From Erodium maritimum (lineage: Eukaryota; Streptophyta; Magnoliopsida; Geraniales; Geraniaceae): 64,000 nt of DNA. A program made the position numbers and the translations under genes. How positions within the stretch are numbered: position 1 is the stretch's first letter; every line of letters starts with the position of its first letter. Below are positions 47,700 through 61,460 of this stretch, one piece after another. Under the pieces are notes generated by a model. That model did not search any database. It had not been told where the DNA came from and saw only the letters and a program-made list of their open reading frames with translations. The stretch covers positions 11,050,001 to 11,114,000 of the forward strand of contig OY997588.1 of NCBI GenBank assembly GCA_963921825.1, written 5' to 3'.

Positions 47700-48963
47700 A
47701 ACTTACCCAAACTTATTACTGTATATATAGACATAAACAGTGATGGTAGATACAGATGAGACCTTCATAGGAAAGGTTTCCTATTTCAAACGGAGTGGGA
47801 GTTTGGTTATTTTGAGTTTGAATGTTTTTGAAACTTCCTCTTGCCTGCTTTGGGGATACGGTAATTTCTTAATGGTAGACTTTCTCCTTTTTCATGTTTG
47901 TTTTAGGATTACTTGGTGAAATTGAAATAGATTATGGAAAGAAATTGATTTGTCCTTTTCAGTACTCCTGTTCTGGGGTAAAATGGATCATAGGTCTCCA
48001 AATAAAATTCAGTACTTTTTTACAAGTTCAGTGAATGTTGCTGCAAGACATAATTTAGAAGGGATAGGTATTCATTAAGCAAACCAAACAGTACACCATC
48101 AAGAGTCATGGGACAAGCCCGATACAAGTCAAGATAGCTTCCGGGATCCCCCGTTTGAGACAAACACACGTGATCCGACAGACGTGGCTAAAACATAGAC
48201 GATTTCTACAAAAAAACAGTAAAGCAGAATCAACAGCTATAGATACGCACAATAACGGGAGGCCAAGAACTAAATATCCATTTGGGTGGTTGTCCTGACT
48301 CGCGGTTGGATAGATATCTTCGCCCCACGGAATGTGACTTCCAAATCGGGCCCTCAGATGGTTGGTGCACCAAGAGGACTCGCCTGTTTTTGGGCCCAAT
48401 GGGTATCCACTCCCCATTGGGCCCCGACCTTAGAGGATCGGGTTCATCGTCGATTTTGAGGGAAAACAACGACGAGCTGGGATGTCCCTTGCCTCGCGAT
48501 GATGACGGCACCGGGTGGAGATGGTTAAAGTCTAAGGCAGCAAACTGATGTTGGCAGAGTAGTTCAAGGGCACGATAAGAGAAGACGGGCGAGGGAGGAC
48601 ATAAACATCCGACTTTGGGAAATCTGACTGTAAAAAGCGAGAGCCCGAGAGACTCGTGCACGGATGCGCATGACAGGTTGGTTTATAGGGTGTTCGGGGA
48701 GCCCAAGCCCCGGCCGACCTCACATCGTTCGAGAAGTTCATGCCACACGAAGTTCGGCCATGTCCGAATAAAATCAATACTTTCCCAAGAAAATCCACTA
48801 AAATTTTCACTACAATCACAAAAATGAACACCCAAATCCAGCATATGGGATGGTAGGGGTAAATAAAATTGAGCATGTATATCGGTTGCGAACAAGGAGA
48901 ACCTGATTGATTCGTAATATAGGTAGCCCAGATTCCGGTCGTCCTCATCCCGGTCGGGGAACC
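47700..48963. other. Intergenic, unassigned repeat-like sequence
   Basis: Bases 47700-48080 look like promoter DNA of the preceding minus-strand gene. From about 48100 to 48963 there are GC-richer stretches with short open frames on both strands and no recognised domain. This may be part of an older repeat that continues after 59774, beyond the inserted gypsy element. Confidence 0.3.
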
Positions 48964-48968
48964 AAAGT
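48964..48968. repeat. Target-site duplication AAAGT (left)
   Basis: AAAGT precedes the LTR and recurs at 59769-59773 after the other LTR. Confidence 0.8.
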
Positions 48969-51900
48969 AGTCACGCCCCAAATCCGGTTTTGGCCAAACT
49001 CGAGACGTGACCAGAAACAAACGAGGTAAAAGTAGTACACTTGAAACAAATTCTTTTAAAGCTGAAAACGAATCCAAAGTATCCCGCAATAATTCAATCT
49101 AAACTTCAAATATAGTGTCAAAACTTGATAAGTGACAAAAGGTAAATAAAGTTCAACAGTGAGGACCAACACATCTCTATTACAACTCTCAGGACATCCG
49201 GAAGCTCCCGAGCCTCGAATTTCCCATATCCCAATGTACACACAATAAGTAAACAAATAGGGATGAGCTTACGCTCAGTAGGGAAAATCGTAAATAACCT
49301 TAGTCTCTGAGTTTAATATTAAATCTGCTTTAAATCGATGTCACAAAAGTATTTAAAACCCTTAGACCAAAAAGTATAATAAACGAATAAGAAGCAGCGA
49401 TAACAACAACGCATTCTCGAGGATAATGATGAGCTCTCAGAGAATAAACAGATAACATTATACTAACATAGAAAAGTCGACACAACGAAAACGAGTAAAT
49501 TCTATAAATCAATGAAATGTTATAGAATCCAGATAATGAAATAGTATCGCTTTTTCCCAAGATAACAGTAACTTAAAAGAAGTTCATAATAAATACTTTA
49601 ACGGATCAATAAGAGTAAAATGGGAGTAATCAATCTTGCCAACCACTTGCTTTCTCAAGCCTCCGATCCATGGATAGATTCTGGGATCACCTCGGTTCCC
49701 ATATTCCGATCCACCAGAGTATCCATATCATATCAGATTTTCCCTCGGTCCAGAGGAAGCACATGCGTCGGGGCACCGGAAACAATCCCAATTGGGCGCT
49801 TATCATCGGGATTCCCAGAAATGCCTCCAAAGGACCATATGTCATAGGGGACCAAGTAGTGCACCCACTGGGATGCAGTTCCTTGGGGTGAAACCATAAG
49901 TAATCCTTTCCCCGCAGGGTAAACTGTCCAATTGCCCGCAGGTCCAATAACCAATGCCCCGCAGGGTCCCATAACCGATTACCCGCAGGCCCAATAACCA
50001 ATGAACATCCCGCAGGATCTGCCAATACTCAACTCTCATAATATCCAGTAACCAATTAATATCCCGCAGGATCTGCCAATACTCAACTCTTATAATATCC
50101 AGTAACCAATACCCTCAGGCTCTAAACTCAGTCATTAACTCACTGTATCTGTTCAACTCCAACCACCTCATCGGCACCGGATTACCCCCCCCCCCCACCC
50201 CCCCCCGGTGTAGTACCAAACCAAGCAAACGAACATACAAACCAATAAACGAACATACATTCAAGAATAAGAATAAAGGAACAAGCATTTCATTCATCTG
50301 TCAAGCAACACACATCGGAACACACCTTCATCACAACCAAGACAACTAACACCATTTCATACTTACCGTACACTTACCTGTCACCAACCATCGGTACATC
50401 GATCACCTGATTGCACCCCTTTGGCACAACCAGTCATACTCAATCATCCATTCAACCAACAATTATATCAACATCAACACTCGATCAACCAAGCATGCAT
50501 TCAACCAATCAATCATCATGTGAACGAACAAATAGTCATTCGATAAGAGAAGCTAATCTAGTTTCATTAGACTCTTAAGTTAACCTAATAACTCTCAATC
50601 AAGCATGTGATCCTAGCACACAACTAATCCGAGAGCTCTTCACAGCCTCTCTACCAGTAAATCGAGTTCTCAAGTATTGAAAGCACACTTCACTAATTGT
50701 CGTCGTCCTAAACATGCATACTAGACTCCTCATTTATTAGTAATTGAAATACGATTATTCTAGTTATTCACATCCTATAGAAAATTCTAGGACCTTTCCG
50801 ATTTTATTATCCTAATCATGCATACTAAGCGTTAATTAAGAAATTAAGACCTTCCCTACCTTGTTGTCTTCCTCTAATAAAACTCTGATGAAAACTCAAG
50901 TGGCCTTTCCTCCGTTCTTCACACGGGTCCCGGATTGGCCTTCGTTCTTCTAGCTCGGGTCTAGGCCCTTGTCCTCGAGCGAAGTCCCGTCTAAGTTTGA
51001 CACACAAAAAGTCCAATCAATACCAATAAAGGTCCAAAGTCCACTGATTTATCCAAAATTGTCCTTTAAATTCTCACATTGAATTGATTAAGTCAATTGA
51101 TTAAAACTGATTTTTAAACAATTTTCTTTGAAACTGGGTTGACCCGGATCCGATCCGGATTCGACCCGGATCCGACCCAAACCCGAACCAGAGCCCGGTC
51201 CAGACCCGGTTCCTGACCCGGGCCTTAGACCTGGGCCTGGTCCAAGCTCTGTCAGTCCAAGCCCAACCAAGGAGGTCCGAGGCCCAACCACAAGGCTCAT
51301 GCCCGACCTGCTTTGGTCCGTTCGAGTACGGGTGAGCTAGGGTTGCTCTTGCCGGCGGCGATGGCGAGCTCAGAGGGGCGGCGGTGGTTGAGGGTGGTTC
51401 TTTCCGACGGGGAAAGGCGGCAGGGTGCTCGGAGTGTCGCGGGGGAGTCGATGGCGAGATTTCTGAAGTCCTTAGTCCCGATCTGTTGCCGTGAGGAGGT
51501 TGCCGGCGTGCGAAGCGTGCACGAACTCCGGCGAACTTTCTCTGGCAGAAGCAGCGCGAGACGAGTTCATGCTCGCTCGATTTCCAGAGAACATGAGATG
51601 GGGAGAGCAGATCGAGGGTAGGAGAGGCTCGCGGGTACGGGCTTGTTCGTTGAAGGCACGACGAGTTCGGGTGGACGGCTCCGAGGGAGAACAAGCGGGG
51701 ACGAGGGGCTTGGGGTGGTTTCTGGTAAGGTGGTGTGGAGCTGATGCTCCGGCGAAGTTGTGGTGTCTCGGGATGAAACCTGGGAAGGCATCGCCGGCGA
51801 GGTTTCGTCGAAGAAGGACACGGGTCCAGAGAGAGGGAAGGGACGAGCTCGAGCTCGTGAGGGAGAAGGACGCGGCGCCTTGGGACTCGTGCCCGCAAAT

Positions 51901-52135
51901 AATGATCTGATGCGTTCCAACTAAGGTTAAGGTGTGAGAGGTTGGGCCTACGTGTGTGCTCAGGGCCTGGTCTGGTCCGGCCCTAAAATGGTCTGGCTGG
52001 CCCAGGCCTAAACCTCCCCCCTTTCCCTTTTTTTTTTCGCACTCGATCCAATTCTTTTGATCCGCTTTCAGCTCCGACGTTAAAACTCAATAAAATCTAA
52101 TATTTTGCTTCTTTTAAATTTAGCCGGGCTTTACA
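48969..52135 (-). repeat. 3' LTR (in element orientation), about 3.2 kb
   Basis: Ends TTTAGCCGGGCTTTACA on the plus strand. It contains a GC-rich block (about 51310-51910) that is open on both strands, a poly-C run near 50187-50206, and short local repeats of CCCGCAGG. It is longer than its partner by about 0.9 kb. Confidence 0.8.
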
Positions 52136-55100
52136 GTCTACCCCCCTTAAAAGAATTTCGTCCTCGAAATTTAAAACGAGCGCGCTCCTCTTGACCCTTC
52201 CTCAGGGAAAGTCCGCTCAAAACACATAAGTGAGGGATCCTCGGTGTACTCCCGCGGTTTGGGAACATGCGGAAGCTGCTAGACAACGGCTCTAGTCCTG
52301 CCTGAAGATCTCAAAACGTTCGATAAGCTGCGGGGCCAATCTTGCCTCCGACGCGGTCGAATCGCTAAAAGTCCTTCTTAGGCTCACTTTCAGAAATACA
52401 CGCTCACCGACTGTAAACTCCAGAGGTCTACGCCTTCTAACTGCATGATTCTTTTGTCGGCTCTGCACGTCCTTTAACCATTTCCGAATTTACGCACAAT
52501 CACTTAATCGTGCTTCACTAGATCACGCTAGTTACTCAAACGTCACCCGAAATTCCGTTGTCAAAGGTATCCTGCTGGAACCCTTTACAGTCAAACCAAG
52601 TCGAAACCACACCTAACGTAACTCAACCAATTTCTCCTTACTGATCGTACGGGCTCAACCCAACGGAACTCAAGTACTAACAAGTCAGGGCCAACCACAA
52701 AAAAATTACAAGGAAATAAAAAGCACTCCACTCAACAAAACAAAAGATCTCACCAACACTGTAGGATCAGGACCAATCGTTCGTTCATCACATCTCGTGG
52801 AAAGGTAGGCGTACCTCAAACAAGTGAATAAAACAATGCACCGACATCTAGTCGGAAGTCGGCACGCCTCAAAACGCACTACCATTAGAAGTTCACGTTA
52901 TCCAAAGTGCGGCACACTTGCCCAATCTTATCGACAGGTCACACCTGGTAAATCCTTTCAAGACTCTCGATCCGCTAATGATTCGACCATTCATCTAGTA
53001 TCACGAAAGTTAACCAACTTGCTATAATCTTTTTACCGTCGATACCCGCTCACACTTCTGACAAAACCATCTTACAAGTCGCTTCGTATAAGTCATTGTA
53101 TCTGCGAGACCACGGTTCTCAAACCCGCTGCACGGTTCCGTATAGCCACCAACTCTTCCAACATCTTGTCGGACGAACGACGCACAATAACAAGAACGGT
53201 GGAACCTCGTGTTGTCACTCTAGCCGAAACTAGCGTCCTTCATTATCAATAAAGTTTATCCCGATCGGTGGTAATCCTTATAGTGCCGACACTCGTTCAC
53301 GAGTTGTTGATCAAGACAACTTATAGTCAAGTCCAACCAAGTCACCCCATAAGGAGTAATCATCATGCACTAGGTCTCGATAATTTGAACGGTTCAGAAA
53401 CTAGCGTGGTTCCTTCCATCGTTCCTCAAACAATTCAAGATCAATAACGATTAACTCTTAACCTTACCTGTGCCCATGCATGGTACAAAATCCGACCTAC
53501 TACACAACGCTTCGTTCGGTGCCATCTTGTTACTGGCCTAGAAGCTTGTGGTAGTCGCCCTCAGCTATCTGTTGCTGGGTCTCAACGTGAGGTGCTCTCA
53601 CTTCTATGGAGTAACCTTATGATTATGCTTAGTCCTCGCGGGACGTTTGACGTTCGTTTTTCTCTTGCTGACAAGGTACACCTTGGTACCCGGTTCTCGT
53701 TTTCCGTACTCTTCTCCGCTGGGAAAGTCGTCAGAATAACTCTCGATGTTACTTGCCTGTCCCGCGTGAACTGGTGGCTAACCGTTTAGCCCCTCCAGGA
53801 CGAACGTATGGTGCACATTCTAATCCAATCTCTTAAATACGGCACATACTTGTGCAACTTTTCGCTTGTTAAACGGGATTTTGAAACAAAATCGCCTTGA
53901 AGGTTTCTAATCTTATGACCTAAACCTTCTAGCGGAGGTAGAAGAAGCTGGAGATTACTACTCCTGTGGGCTATGGGCCCACCACGCTTTCGTTGCGCTA
54001 CTCTGATCTTATCGTTGCTCGGTCATCTCCGGTGACCGGTCGGACCGCTTACTGGTCAAGGCTGCAACCTTCCACTACTCAGCATTCGCTGCTGATGATA
54101 AACGATGAACGTCTGTTGTTTCACCCGTTGGTTCTTAAAACTCGATCAGTACTCTCGACGAGAAAAGAAGTTTCAGTACGACAAGGTCTGTTACTCCTCT
54201 TTCAAACTCAAACTGACATTAATCGGCACCACCACACCTCCAGTCGGTGTGTTAAGATACGGGTAGGGTTTACCAGTTTTAATTTCTACCCAACAGAAAA
54301 TAACTACGAAAACAATACGACCAAGTGTAAAGCTCAAGTGTTAGCAAACACAATCCACAATGTAGATCATAAACGGGCACTCTAAGCGATCTCAAGATCG
54401 GTATCAAGTCCCTTAGCTCGGGGCCCGACAATCGCGTATGCTCGGCCCTGCTGAATCAGAAGTCCTCCTCTTGGTGGTGGTGGAAGACTCTGCTGGTGTG
54501 ATAGCGTGTCCTCTTATCGGCTCTCGTAGGCCGACCTGCAGGACGATTTGTGAATATAACATTTCATGGGCAGTTCCGGCCCAGATGTCCAAACTGTTTG
54601 CACGAAGGCCAAAACTGTGCCAGCGGGGCAGGTCCAACCGACGCTGCTGCCCCAACCCGTCGTGTCCCATCGGACTGGGTCCGTTGGTTGAAATAATCCT
54701 GAGGTCATCTGCCTCGTAGTATTGTGAACCCCTGACTGCCTTAGGAAGCCACTCGACCTCGACCTGTTCTTCCGCGCTCTGGCGGTCCCCTGAAGATGCT
54801 TCTCAACGGCTAGTGCATGATCCACTAGTACAGAAAATCCTCATTCTGAAGGTAACAACTTGATCCGCGACAGACGGGGTGAGTTCTATCTCGAACGCCT
54901 ATGGCGGCTCTCCTCGGTTTGCACCATATCGGCGCGAGGCGGTACAGGAACGTAAACCTCGCCTCATACTTAGGGACGGTCATCCCTCTCTACTGCACAT
55001 CCACAACTGCTGGTGTTGGTCCTCTCGAACGGATCGAGGGGAGGATATTGTTCCATGAACAATCTAATGAACAGCTAAAAGTCACCTCCAACCCTGATCT

Positions 55101-57502
55101 GCACATGCTGCCACCAGTATCATGCTTCTCTCTCAAGCTGAACGGTCGCGAAAACATTCTCTGATGATCATCCGAATACTCTCGATGTAACAAAGTTGCG
55201 GGTAATCCGTTCCAACCATACCACAGCTGCCTCGGGGTCTGAACTCACGGGATTGATTGGCGTTCTCAGTCTACGAAGATTTTTGAGAGCCTGGGCGTGT
55301 TGCTGTGCATCTGACCTGGCCTCTCGATAGTGACGGCGTCGGTCGTGGGCACAGACTCTGGTGCCGGTACTGCAGTCTCCTGGTTAGTGTTGGGCGCTGC
55401 TGGTACTGTGCGAACCACCTCATTCATGGGGGGTCGCCTGAGTCAACTCTGCGACTGGAGGAACCCTAACTGGTAACCCTGACGGTCCACGCTCAAACTC
55501 TGGTGCTCTAAAGGAGTAGTAACATGGGCACTCGCTGCCCTTGCCTGCTCAACAGCTGGTGTCTGGCTCTGTCCCACAGCTGGGCGGCTCCTGGTCCCTC
55601 TCGGACCGTAAACACGGAACCTCTTGTGTACTCGTTGCATTTAAACGTAAGTACTCATAACTCAAATTAACTCAAGTGGTTCAAATTATCCTAAAGGGAC
55701 GTTCTCAAGTGTCTTAAAAGGGATCCCGCTTGGATCGCTAGTACGGAGTCTTGTTTAGAACAACCGGTTCGATTAAGACTCAAGGACGTTCACGTGTGTC
55801 CTACAAAGATCATAAAATGACCAACCGCACTTGGCTCCAAAGATAAATATATAATACTTTATATATAGACATAAAAGGCCGCAACTTAGTGCGTCCCACA
55901 ACAGCAATCAACGGTGTTCAACCAAATCAATCAACCCCCATAGGAGGAACAATCTCAAACAATTCACACAGTTCGCAAAGCATCAAGCATGCCCCTCGAT
56001 TGGGTCTCTTCCCAACTCTAGGGTCTAAAATCGCAACACAATAAATTTCACAATTTATGTCCTTAACTCTTTTCCATAGCCTCAATTCCTTACTTTTCTC
56101 TTATAACATTCATGTCGATCTCACATCGTTACAACTTGATTCAGGCGTCCCCGGATCTCGTTGTAACCACTTGACATCCCTCTATCACGCTCGACTATAG
56201 TGGTGCCCCTGAGTCAGCCCGTGATAGTGCAAACACTTCAGTTTCTACCGAAAATTCGGCATGACCCGTTTGTATTTTCCTCTAACCATCCGCTTAAGCG
56301 GGACATTTTATAACAACCTGTACACAGAGTCCTACCCGAAGGTGCACACAAAACATCTCAAATATACAACAACTTGAACACCATAAATAACCTTGCGGGT
56401 CTCAGCAATTAACTCAATATTACCCGGTCAAATTAACTCTTCAGGTTTTACTAAACAAATAACGGCCGTCATAAGCGGCAATTCCTCCAATAATTATTTA
56501 ATCAACGTGTTATAACCAACCCGAGCATCGCTCGTTCATCCGATCTAACCCGATCTTAACTCAACCCCCATCTCTATCTCGACATACTTTCCAATTTAAT
56601 TTCAAACTTAAGTTAAGCTTCAGCTTCAAGCTCAAAGTCAATTTCAGACCCACTGTCGATTTCGACTCAAAATTAATTTCAACTTCAATTCTTAAATAAC
56701 GGTGGGCTCTTAAACAAGTTGACAATTACCAATTAATTTTCACAAGACAATCAACGCCTAGATTTCTCACGCTTCACAAAGTACACCACACAATCAATAC
56801 ACAAGGTACACACCACAATCAATACACAGAGTTCTCATACTCTTCAAATTATACACACAGTCAAAGAGGGTGCAACAACACTCGGGTTCCATTCTCTTCT
56901 CCAAAGTTATCCCCATTAGACCATCTTTTCAACCTTGATTCCTTAAACGATTCTCAACCTCATAACCGAGTCAATACTCAAACAATCCCAAAAACTCAAC
57001 AGTCCAATCCTTCCATAAGTTCACCCTCGGTCATTCATCACTCCGACAGTAACACTCCAACGAATCCGATCCCTAACCTCATCAATACCTCAATCAAATG
57101 ACTCTTCCACTTTAACAAACATGAACCGATCAGCACGGTAGTAACACACTTAACCGATAATTTACTCAACAACATACAATACGTTTCCACCATTGCTCGT
57201 TAACCCAATACTGATCTCAACCATTCGGTTTCCCCGATCACTGTACATTACAGCCCATAGGGTAAGGATACCACTCAAGCGATGTAAGCATTGTAAACAA
57301 AAGGTTTAGATTTAAACGACCATTGGAAACAGTAAGACTCGAGTCATTCTCACTCTATGCATCAAAGTCTTTAACTTGCATCACTGAGTACACGACTTAG
57401 ACCTCCTAACTCTACCCACCTAACTGACGTTGGTCCAAGGTTTTGAAAACAAGTTCGAAAATTACAACCTGTTTCAAATGAAACCAGGATCTGTTACCAA
57501 AT

Positions 57503-59768
57503 TGTCACGCCCCGAATCCGGTTTTGGCCAGACTCGAGACGTGACCAGAAACAAACGAGGTAAAAGTAGTACACTTGAAACAAATTCTTTTAAAGCTGAA
57601 AACGAATCCAAAGTATCCCGCAATAATTCAATCTAAACTTCAAATATAGTGTCAAAACTTGATAAGTGACAAAAGGTAAATAAAGTTCAACAGTGAGGAC
57701 CAACACATCTCTATTACAACTCTCAGGACATCCGGAAGCTCCCGAGCCTCGAATTTCCCAGATCCCAAGCACACATGTACACACAATAAGTAAACAAATA
57801 GGGATGAGCTTACGCTCAGTAGGGAAAATCGTAAATAACCTTAGTCTCTGAGTTTAATATTAAATCTGTTTTAAATCGATGTCACAAAAGTATTTAAAAC
57901 CCTTAGACCAAAAAGTATAATAAACGAATAAGAAGCAGCGATAACAACAACGCATTCTCGAGGATAACGATGAGCTCTCAGAGAATAAACAGATAACATT
58001 ATACTAACATAGAAAAGTCGACACAACGAAAACGAGTAAATTCTATAAATCAATGAAATGTTATAGAATCCAGATAATGAAATAGTATCGCTTTTTCCCA
58101 AGATAACAGTAACTTAAAAGAAGTTCATAATAAATACTTTAACGGATCAATAAGAGTAAAATGGGAGTAATCAATCTTGCCAACCACTTGCTTTCTCAAG
58201 CCTCCGATCCATGGATAGATTCTGGGATCACCTCGGTTCCCATATTCCGATCCACCAGAGTATCCATATCATATCAGATTTTCCCTCGGTCCAGAGGAAG
58301 CACATGCGTCGGGGCACCGGAAACAATCCCAATTGGGCGCTTATCATCGGGATTCCCAGAAATGCCTCCAAAGGACCATATGTCATAGGGGACCAAGTAG
58401 TGCACCCACTGGGATGCAGTTCCTTGGGGTGAAACCATAAGTAATCCTTTCCCCGCAGGGTAAACTGTCCAATTGCCCGCAGGTCCAATAACCAATGCCC
58501 CGCAGGGTCCCATAACCGATTACCCGCAGGCCCAATAACCAATGAACATCCCGCAGGATCTGCCAATACTCAACTCTCATTGTCCTTGTCCTCGAGCGAA
58601 GTCCCGTCTAAGTTTGACACACAAAAAGTCCAATCAATACCAATAAAGGTCCAAAGTCCACTGATTTATCCAAAATTGTCCTTTAAATTCTCACATTGAA
58701 TTGATTAAGTCAATTGATTAAAACTGATTTTTAAACAATTTTCTTTGAAACTGGGTTGACCCGGATCCGATCCGGATTCGACCCGGATCCGACCCAAACC
58801 CGAACCAGAGCCCGGTCCAGACCCGGTTCCTGACCCGGGCCTTAGACCTGGGCCTGGTCCAAGCTCTGCCAGTCCAAGCCCAACCAAGGAGGTCCGAGGC
58901 CCAACCACAAGGCTCATGCCCGACCTGCTTTGGTCCGTTCGAGTACGGGTGAGCTAGGGTTGCTCTTGCCGGCGGCGATGGCGAGCTCAGAGGGGCGGCG
59001 GTGGTTGAGGGTGGTTCTTTCCGACGGGGAAAGGCGGCAGGGTGCTCGGAGTGTCGCGGGGGAGTCGATGGCGAGATTTCTGAAGTCCTTAGTCCCGATC
59101 TGTTGCCGTGAGGAGGTTGCCGGCGTGCGAAGCGTGCACGAACTCCGGCGAACTTTCTCTGGCAGAAGCAGCGCGAGACGAGTTCATGCTCGCTCGATTT
59201 CCAGAGAACATGAGATGGGGAGAGCAGATCGAGGGTAGGAGAGGCTCGCGGGTACGGGCTTGTTCGTTGAAGGCACGACGAGTTCGGGTGGACGGCTCCG
59301 AGGGAGAACAAGCGGGGACGAGGGGCTTGGGGTGGTTTCTGGTAAGGTGGTGTGGAGCTGATGCTCCGGCGAAGTTGTGGTGTCTCGGGATGAAACCTGG
59401 GAAGGCATCGCCGGCGAGGTTTCGTCGAAGAAGGACGCGGGTCCAGAGAGAGGGAAGGGACGAGCTCGAGCTCGTGAGGGAGAAGGACGCGGCGCCTTGG
59501 GACTCGTGCCCGCAAATAATGATCTGATGCGTTCCAACTAAGGTTAAGGTGTGAGAGGTTGGGCCTGGCTGGTGTTGGGCCTACGTGTGTGCTCAGGGCC
59601 TGGTCTGGTCCGGCCCTAAAATGGTCTGGCTGGCCCAGGCCTAAACCTCCCCCCTTTCCCTTTTTTTTTTCGCACTCGATCCAATTCTTTTGATCCGCTT
59701 TCAGCTCCGACGTTAAAACTCAATAAAATCTAATATTTTGCTTCTTTTAAATTTAGCCGGGCTTTACA
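57503..59768 (-). repeat. 5' LTR (in element orientation), about 2.3 kb
   Basis: Begins TGTCACGCCCCGAATCCGG and ends GGGCTTTACA on the plus strand. It carries the same GC-rich block (about 58927-59527) and is otherwise nearly identical to the other LTR. Confidence 0.8.
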
Positions 59769-59773
59769 AAAGT
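59769..59773. repeat. Target-site duplication AAAGT (right)
   Basis: Matches 48964-48968. Confidence 0.8.
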
Positions 59774-60692
59774 CACCCAGAAGTTGACTCCTTTTAGGCA
59801 ACTCCGGTACCGGCGAGCTGTTGGTTGGTCTGCAGGAACTACGACCCCTTGTTGATGCAACTAGAATATGGATGAAACCAGAATCGGCCTTCGATGAGCA
59901 TAGAACAGAGGCGGCGAGACTTCTCGTGATGTTTCCGACAGGTGAGGAGGTGATCAGACGCTCGTGGCGGGTGAATGAGAACCCGGGTAGGGTCCAAGAC
60001 CCAGTTAGAAAACCCGCTCGGCCGGATGATCCGACCCGGCCAACCCAGACCCATAAGGCTTGTGGGGTTGGTTTTAGGTATGGTCTTAATGGGCTCAGAT
60101 TGTTCCATGGGCCTGTCTCGGCCCAACAAGACTTGATGGGCCAGACTCTAGAGCGAATTCAAGAAGATCCAGGTTTTATTCGCTCAGGGTAAGTTTCACA
60201 TGCAACGGCGGGGAGCTATAAGCACTCTCGTCTCCGAAAATGAGCATGAAGTGGTTCAGTGGAGGGTCAACCAGTATCACCGCCCTATTGGACGTAAGGT
60301 GGCAGAGGTTCCACCAAGAACTGGAAAGGTAATTCCCTACCTGCTCGGAGGTCAGCAATCCCGCGTTTTGGAGCCCTATCATTATCAGCCCAAGGAGGAC
60401 GACACACGCTGACAACTCGGGGGAGGATTCAGTCCACCATATTTTTTCTCCGACAATGTGTCAGCTCTACCCTAGCTTCTAGTTTTGATTCGTTGTATCG
60501 GTGTCGTCAGACGCTACCGCAGTATCCCCTTCCAGACATTTTAGGGAGGCGATCAGTGCATTGAGCTCTTTACTTTCTTGTTGATGTCCTCTACTGTTGG
60601 GATTTCTTTTACATTTTTTTTAGGTCTTTTATCGATTTCTATGATTATAAACATTTATTATTTATAATATCTCATCGTTATTCTAAAAAAAA
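59774..60692 (+). other. Unassigned, retroposon-like 3' flank with A-rich end
   Basis: Coding-like frames in the first 640 bp (for example 59821-60192) lack recognisable domains. From about 60420 the sequence looks like a T-rich 3' UTR and ends ATTCTAAAAAAAA at 60684-60692. It may be the far side of an older LINE-like copy split by the gypsy insertion. Evidence is weak. Confidence 0.3.
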
Positions 60693-61280
60693 CACCCACT
60701 TCCCAATTACCACGCTAACTTCAATTACCATGCAAACTACCAATCATATAACATGAGTTTTTTTTATTGTGTGGTATTAAATAACTACCAATTACCCCTC
60801 AAACAGCCAATTATGTAACGTGAGCTTTTGACATCAATTTCGTATATATTTGGCTTCTGTAGGGATATTTTATGGTTAAGGTATGCAATTAAAATACTAT
60901 TAGAAAAATAAAAGGGCGAACTAGGAATGTCTTCTCCTTCAGCCCCCGAAACTGAAAAACGGAAACACCCACTTCATCTTGTTTACAGATCCCACATGTT
61001 ATCAGTCTTGAAGAGTATATACATTCGTAATCCGACTTGAAGACGGAGACAGCGCAGAACCTCTCCTTACCAGGGCCTTTGCGATTCCATGGCGGCGCCG
61101 GAACATCTTCTCCCCCTTTTGTTCATGAGATCGCCATGAGACCGCGTCGAAGGTATCAGTGCCAGTGTGCCACGCGTCAAGGCCTTCCCTCCCCGCTCAA
61201 AGTCCCCGGAGACCGGAGGAGCTGTAGAAGGGGCAGAGGAAGGTCTCGTGTTTCTCGTCAATCCGACGATGGAACGAGAC
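60693..61280. other. Intergenic
   Basis: AT-rich to about 60910, then a GC-richer stretch with a 90-codon frame (61037-61309) of low-complexity Arg/Gly composition that I do not accept as a gene. Confidence 0.35.
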
Positions 61281-61460
61281 TAGGGATGGCAACGGGGAGA
61301 GGATCATGATCCCCGACCTCGCCCCACTCACAATCCCTGTTCCCCAAACCCACCCCGTCCCTGCTTCTGCCCCGCTTCAGTCCCGACTCGATTGCGCCCG
61401 ACCCAATTAATCCCCGATCCCATCGGGGATTCCCCGAATCCTCGAACCTACCCCGAATTT
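61281..61460. mobile_element. hAT-like transposon end
   Basis: TAGGGATGGCAACGGGGAGAGG at 61281 followed by CCCCG-rich sequence (CCCCGAC, CATCGGGGATTCCCCGAATCC) is the typical end of plant hAT elements, which start TAGGGATGGCAA. The partner end TTGCCATCCCTA was not found downstream, so this is a truncated copy. Confidence 0.55.

Larger units (their letters stand above)
48969..59768 (-). mobile_element. Long-LTR Ty3/gypsy-type element, coding-poor
   Basis: Two direct LTRs (48969-52135, about 3.2 kb; 57503-59768, about 2.3 kb) enclose a 5.4 kb interior, and AAAGT flanks the whole. Orientation is minus: next to the LTR at 57503 the minus strand reads TTTGGTAACAGATCC, a variant initiator-Met primer site, and next to 52135 it reads TTTTAAGGGGGGTAGAC, the purine tract familiar from plant Tekay/Del-type gypsy elements. 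The interior has no long frame. A CCHC-knuckle-like stretch CKQFGHLGRNC is readable on the minus strand near 54540-54610, so it derives from a gag-bearing element, but no polymerase was recognised. Where they align the LTRs differ only at scattered sites (well under 1% by eye), so insertion was recent although the coding part is thoroughly broken or lost. It is probably a non-autonomous copy moved in trans. Confidence 0.8.

Noticed and set aside
51101-51898. 265-codon minus-strand frame, repeated almost identically at 58718-59515, as a duplicated host gene
   Set aside because: Both copies lie at the same place in the two LTRs of one element, so duplication is explained by the LTRs; the opposite strand is equally open, and no domain is recognised.
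53966-54385. Plus-strand frame inside the gypsy interior as a gene
   Set aside because: The element is on the minus strand and this frame has no recognisable domain.
61037-61309. 90-codon Arg/Gly-rich frame
   Set aside because: Low complexity, runs into the hAT-like end, no conserved motif.
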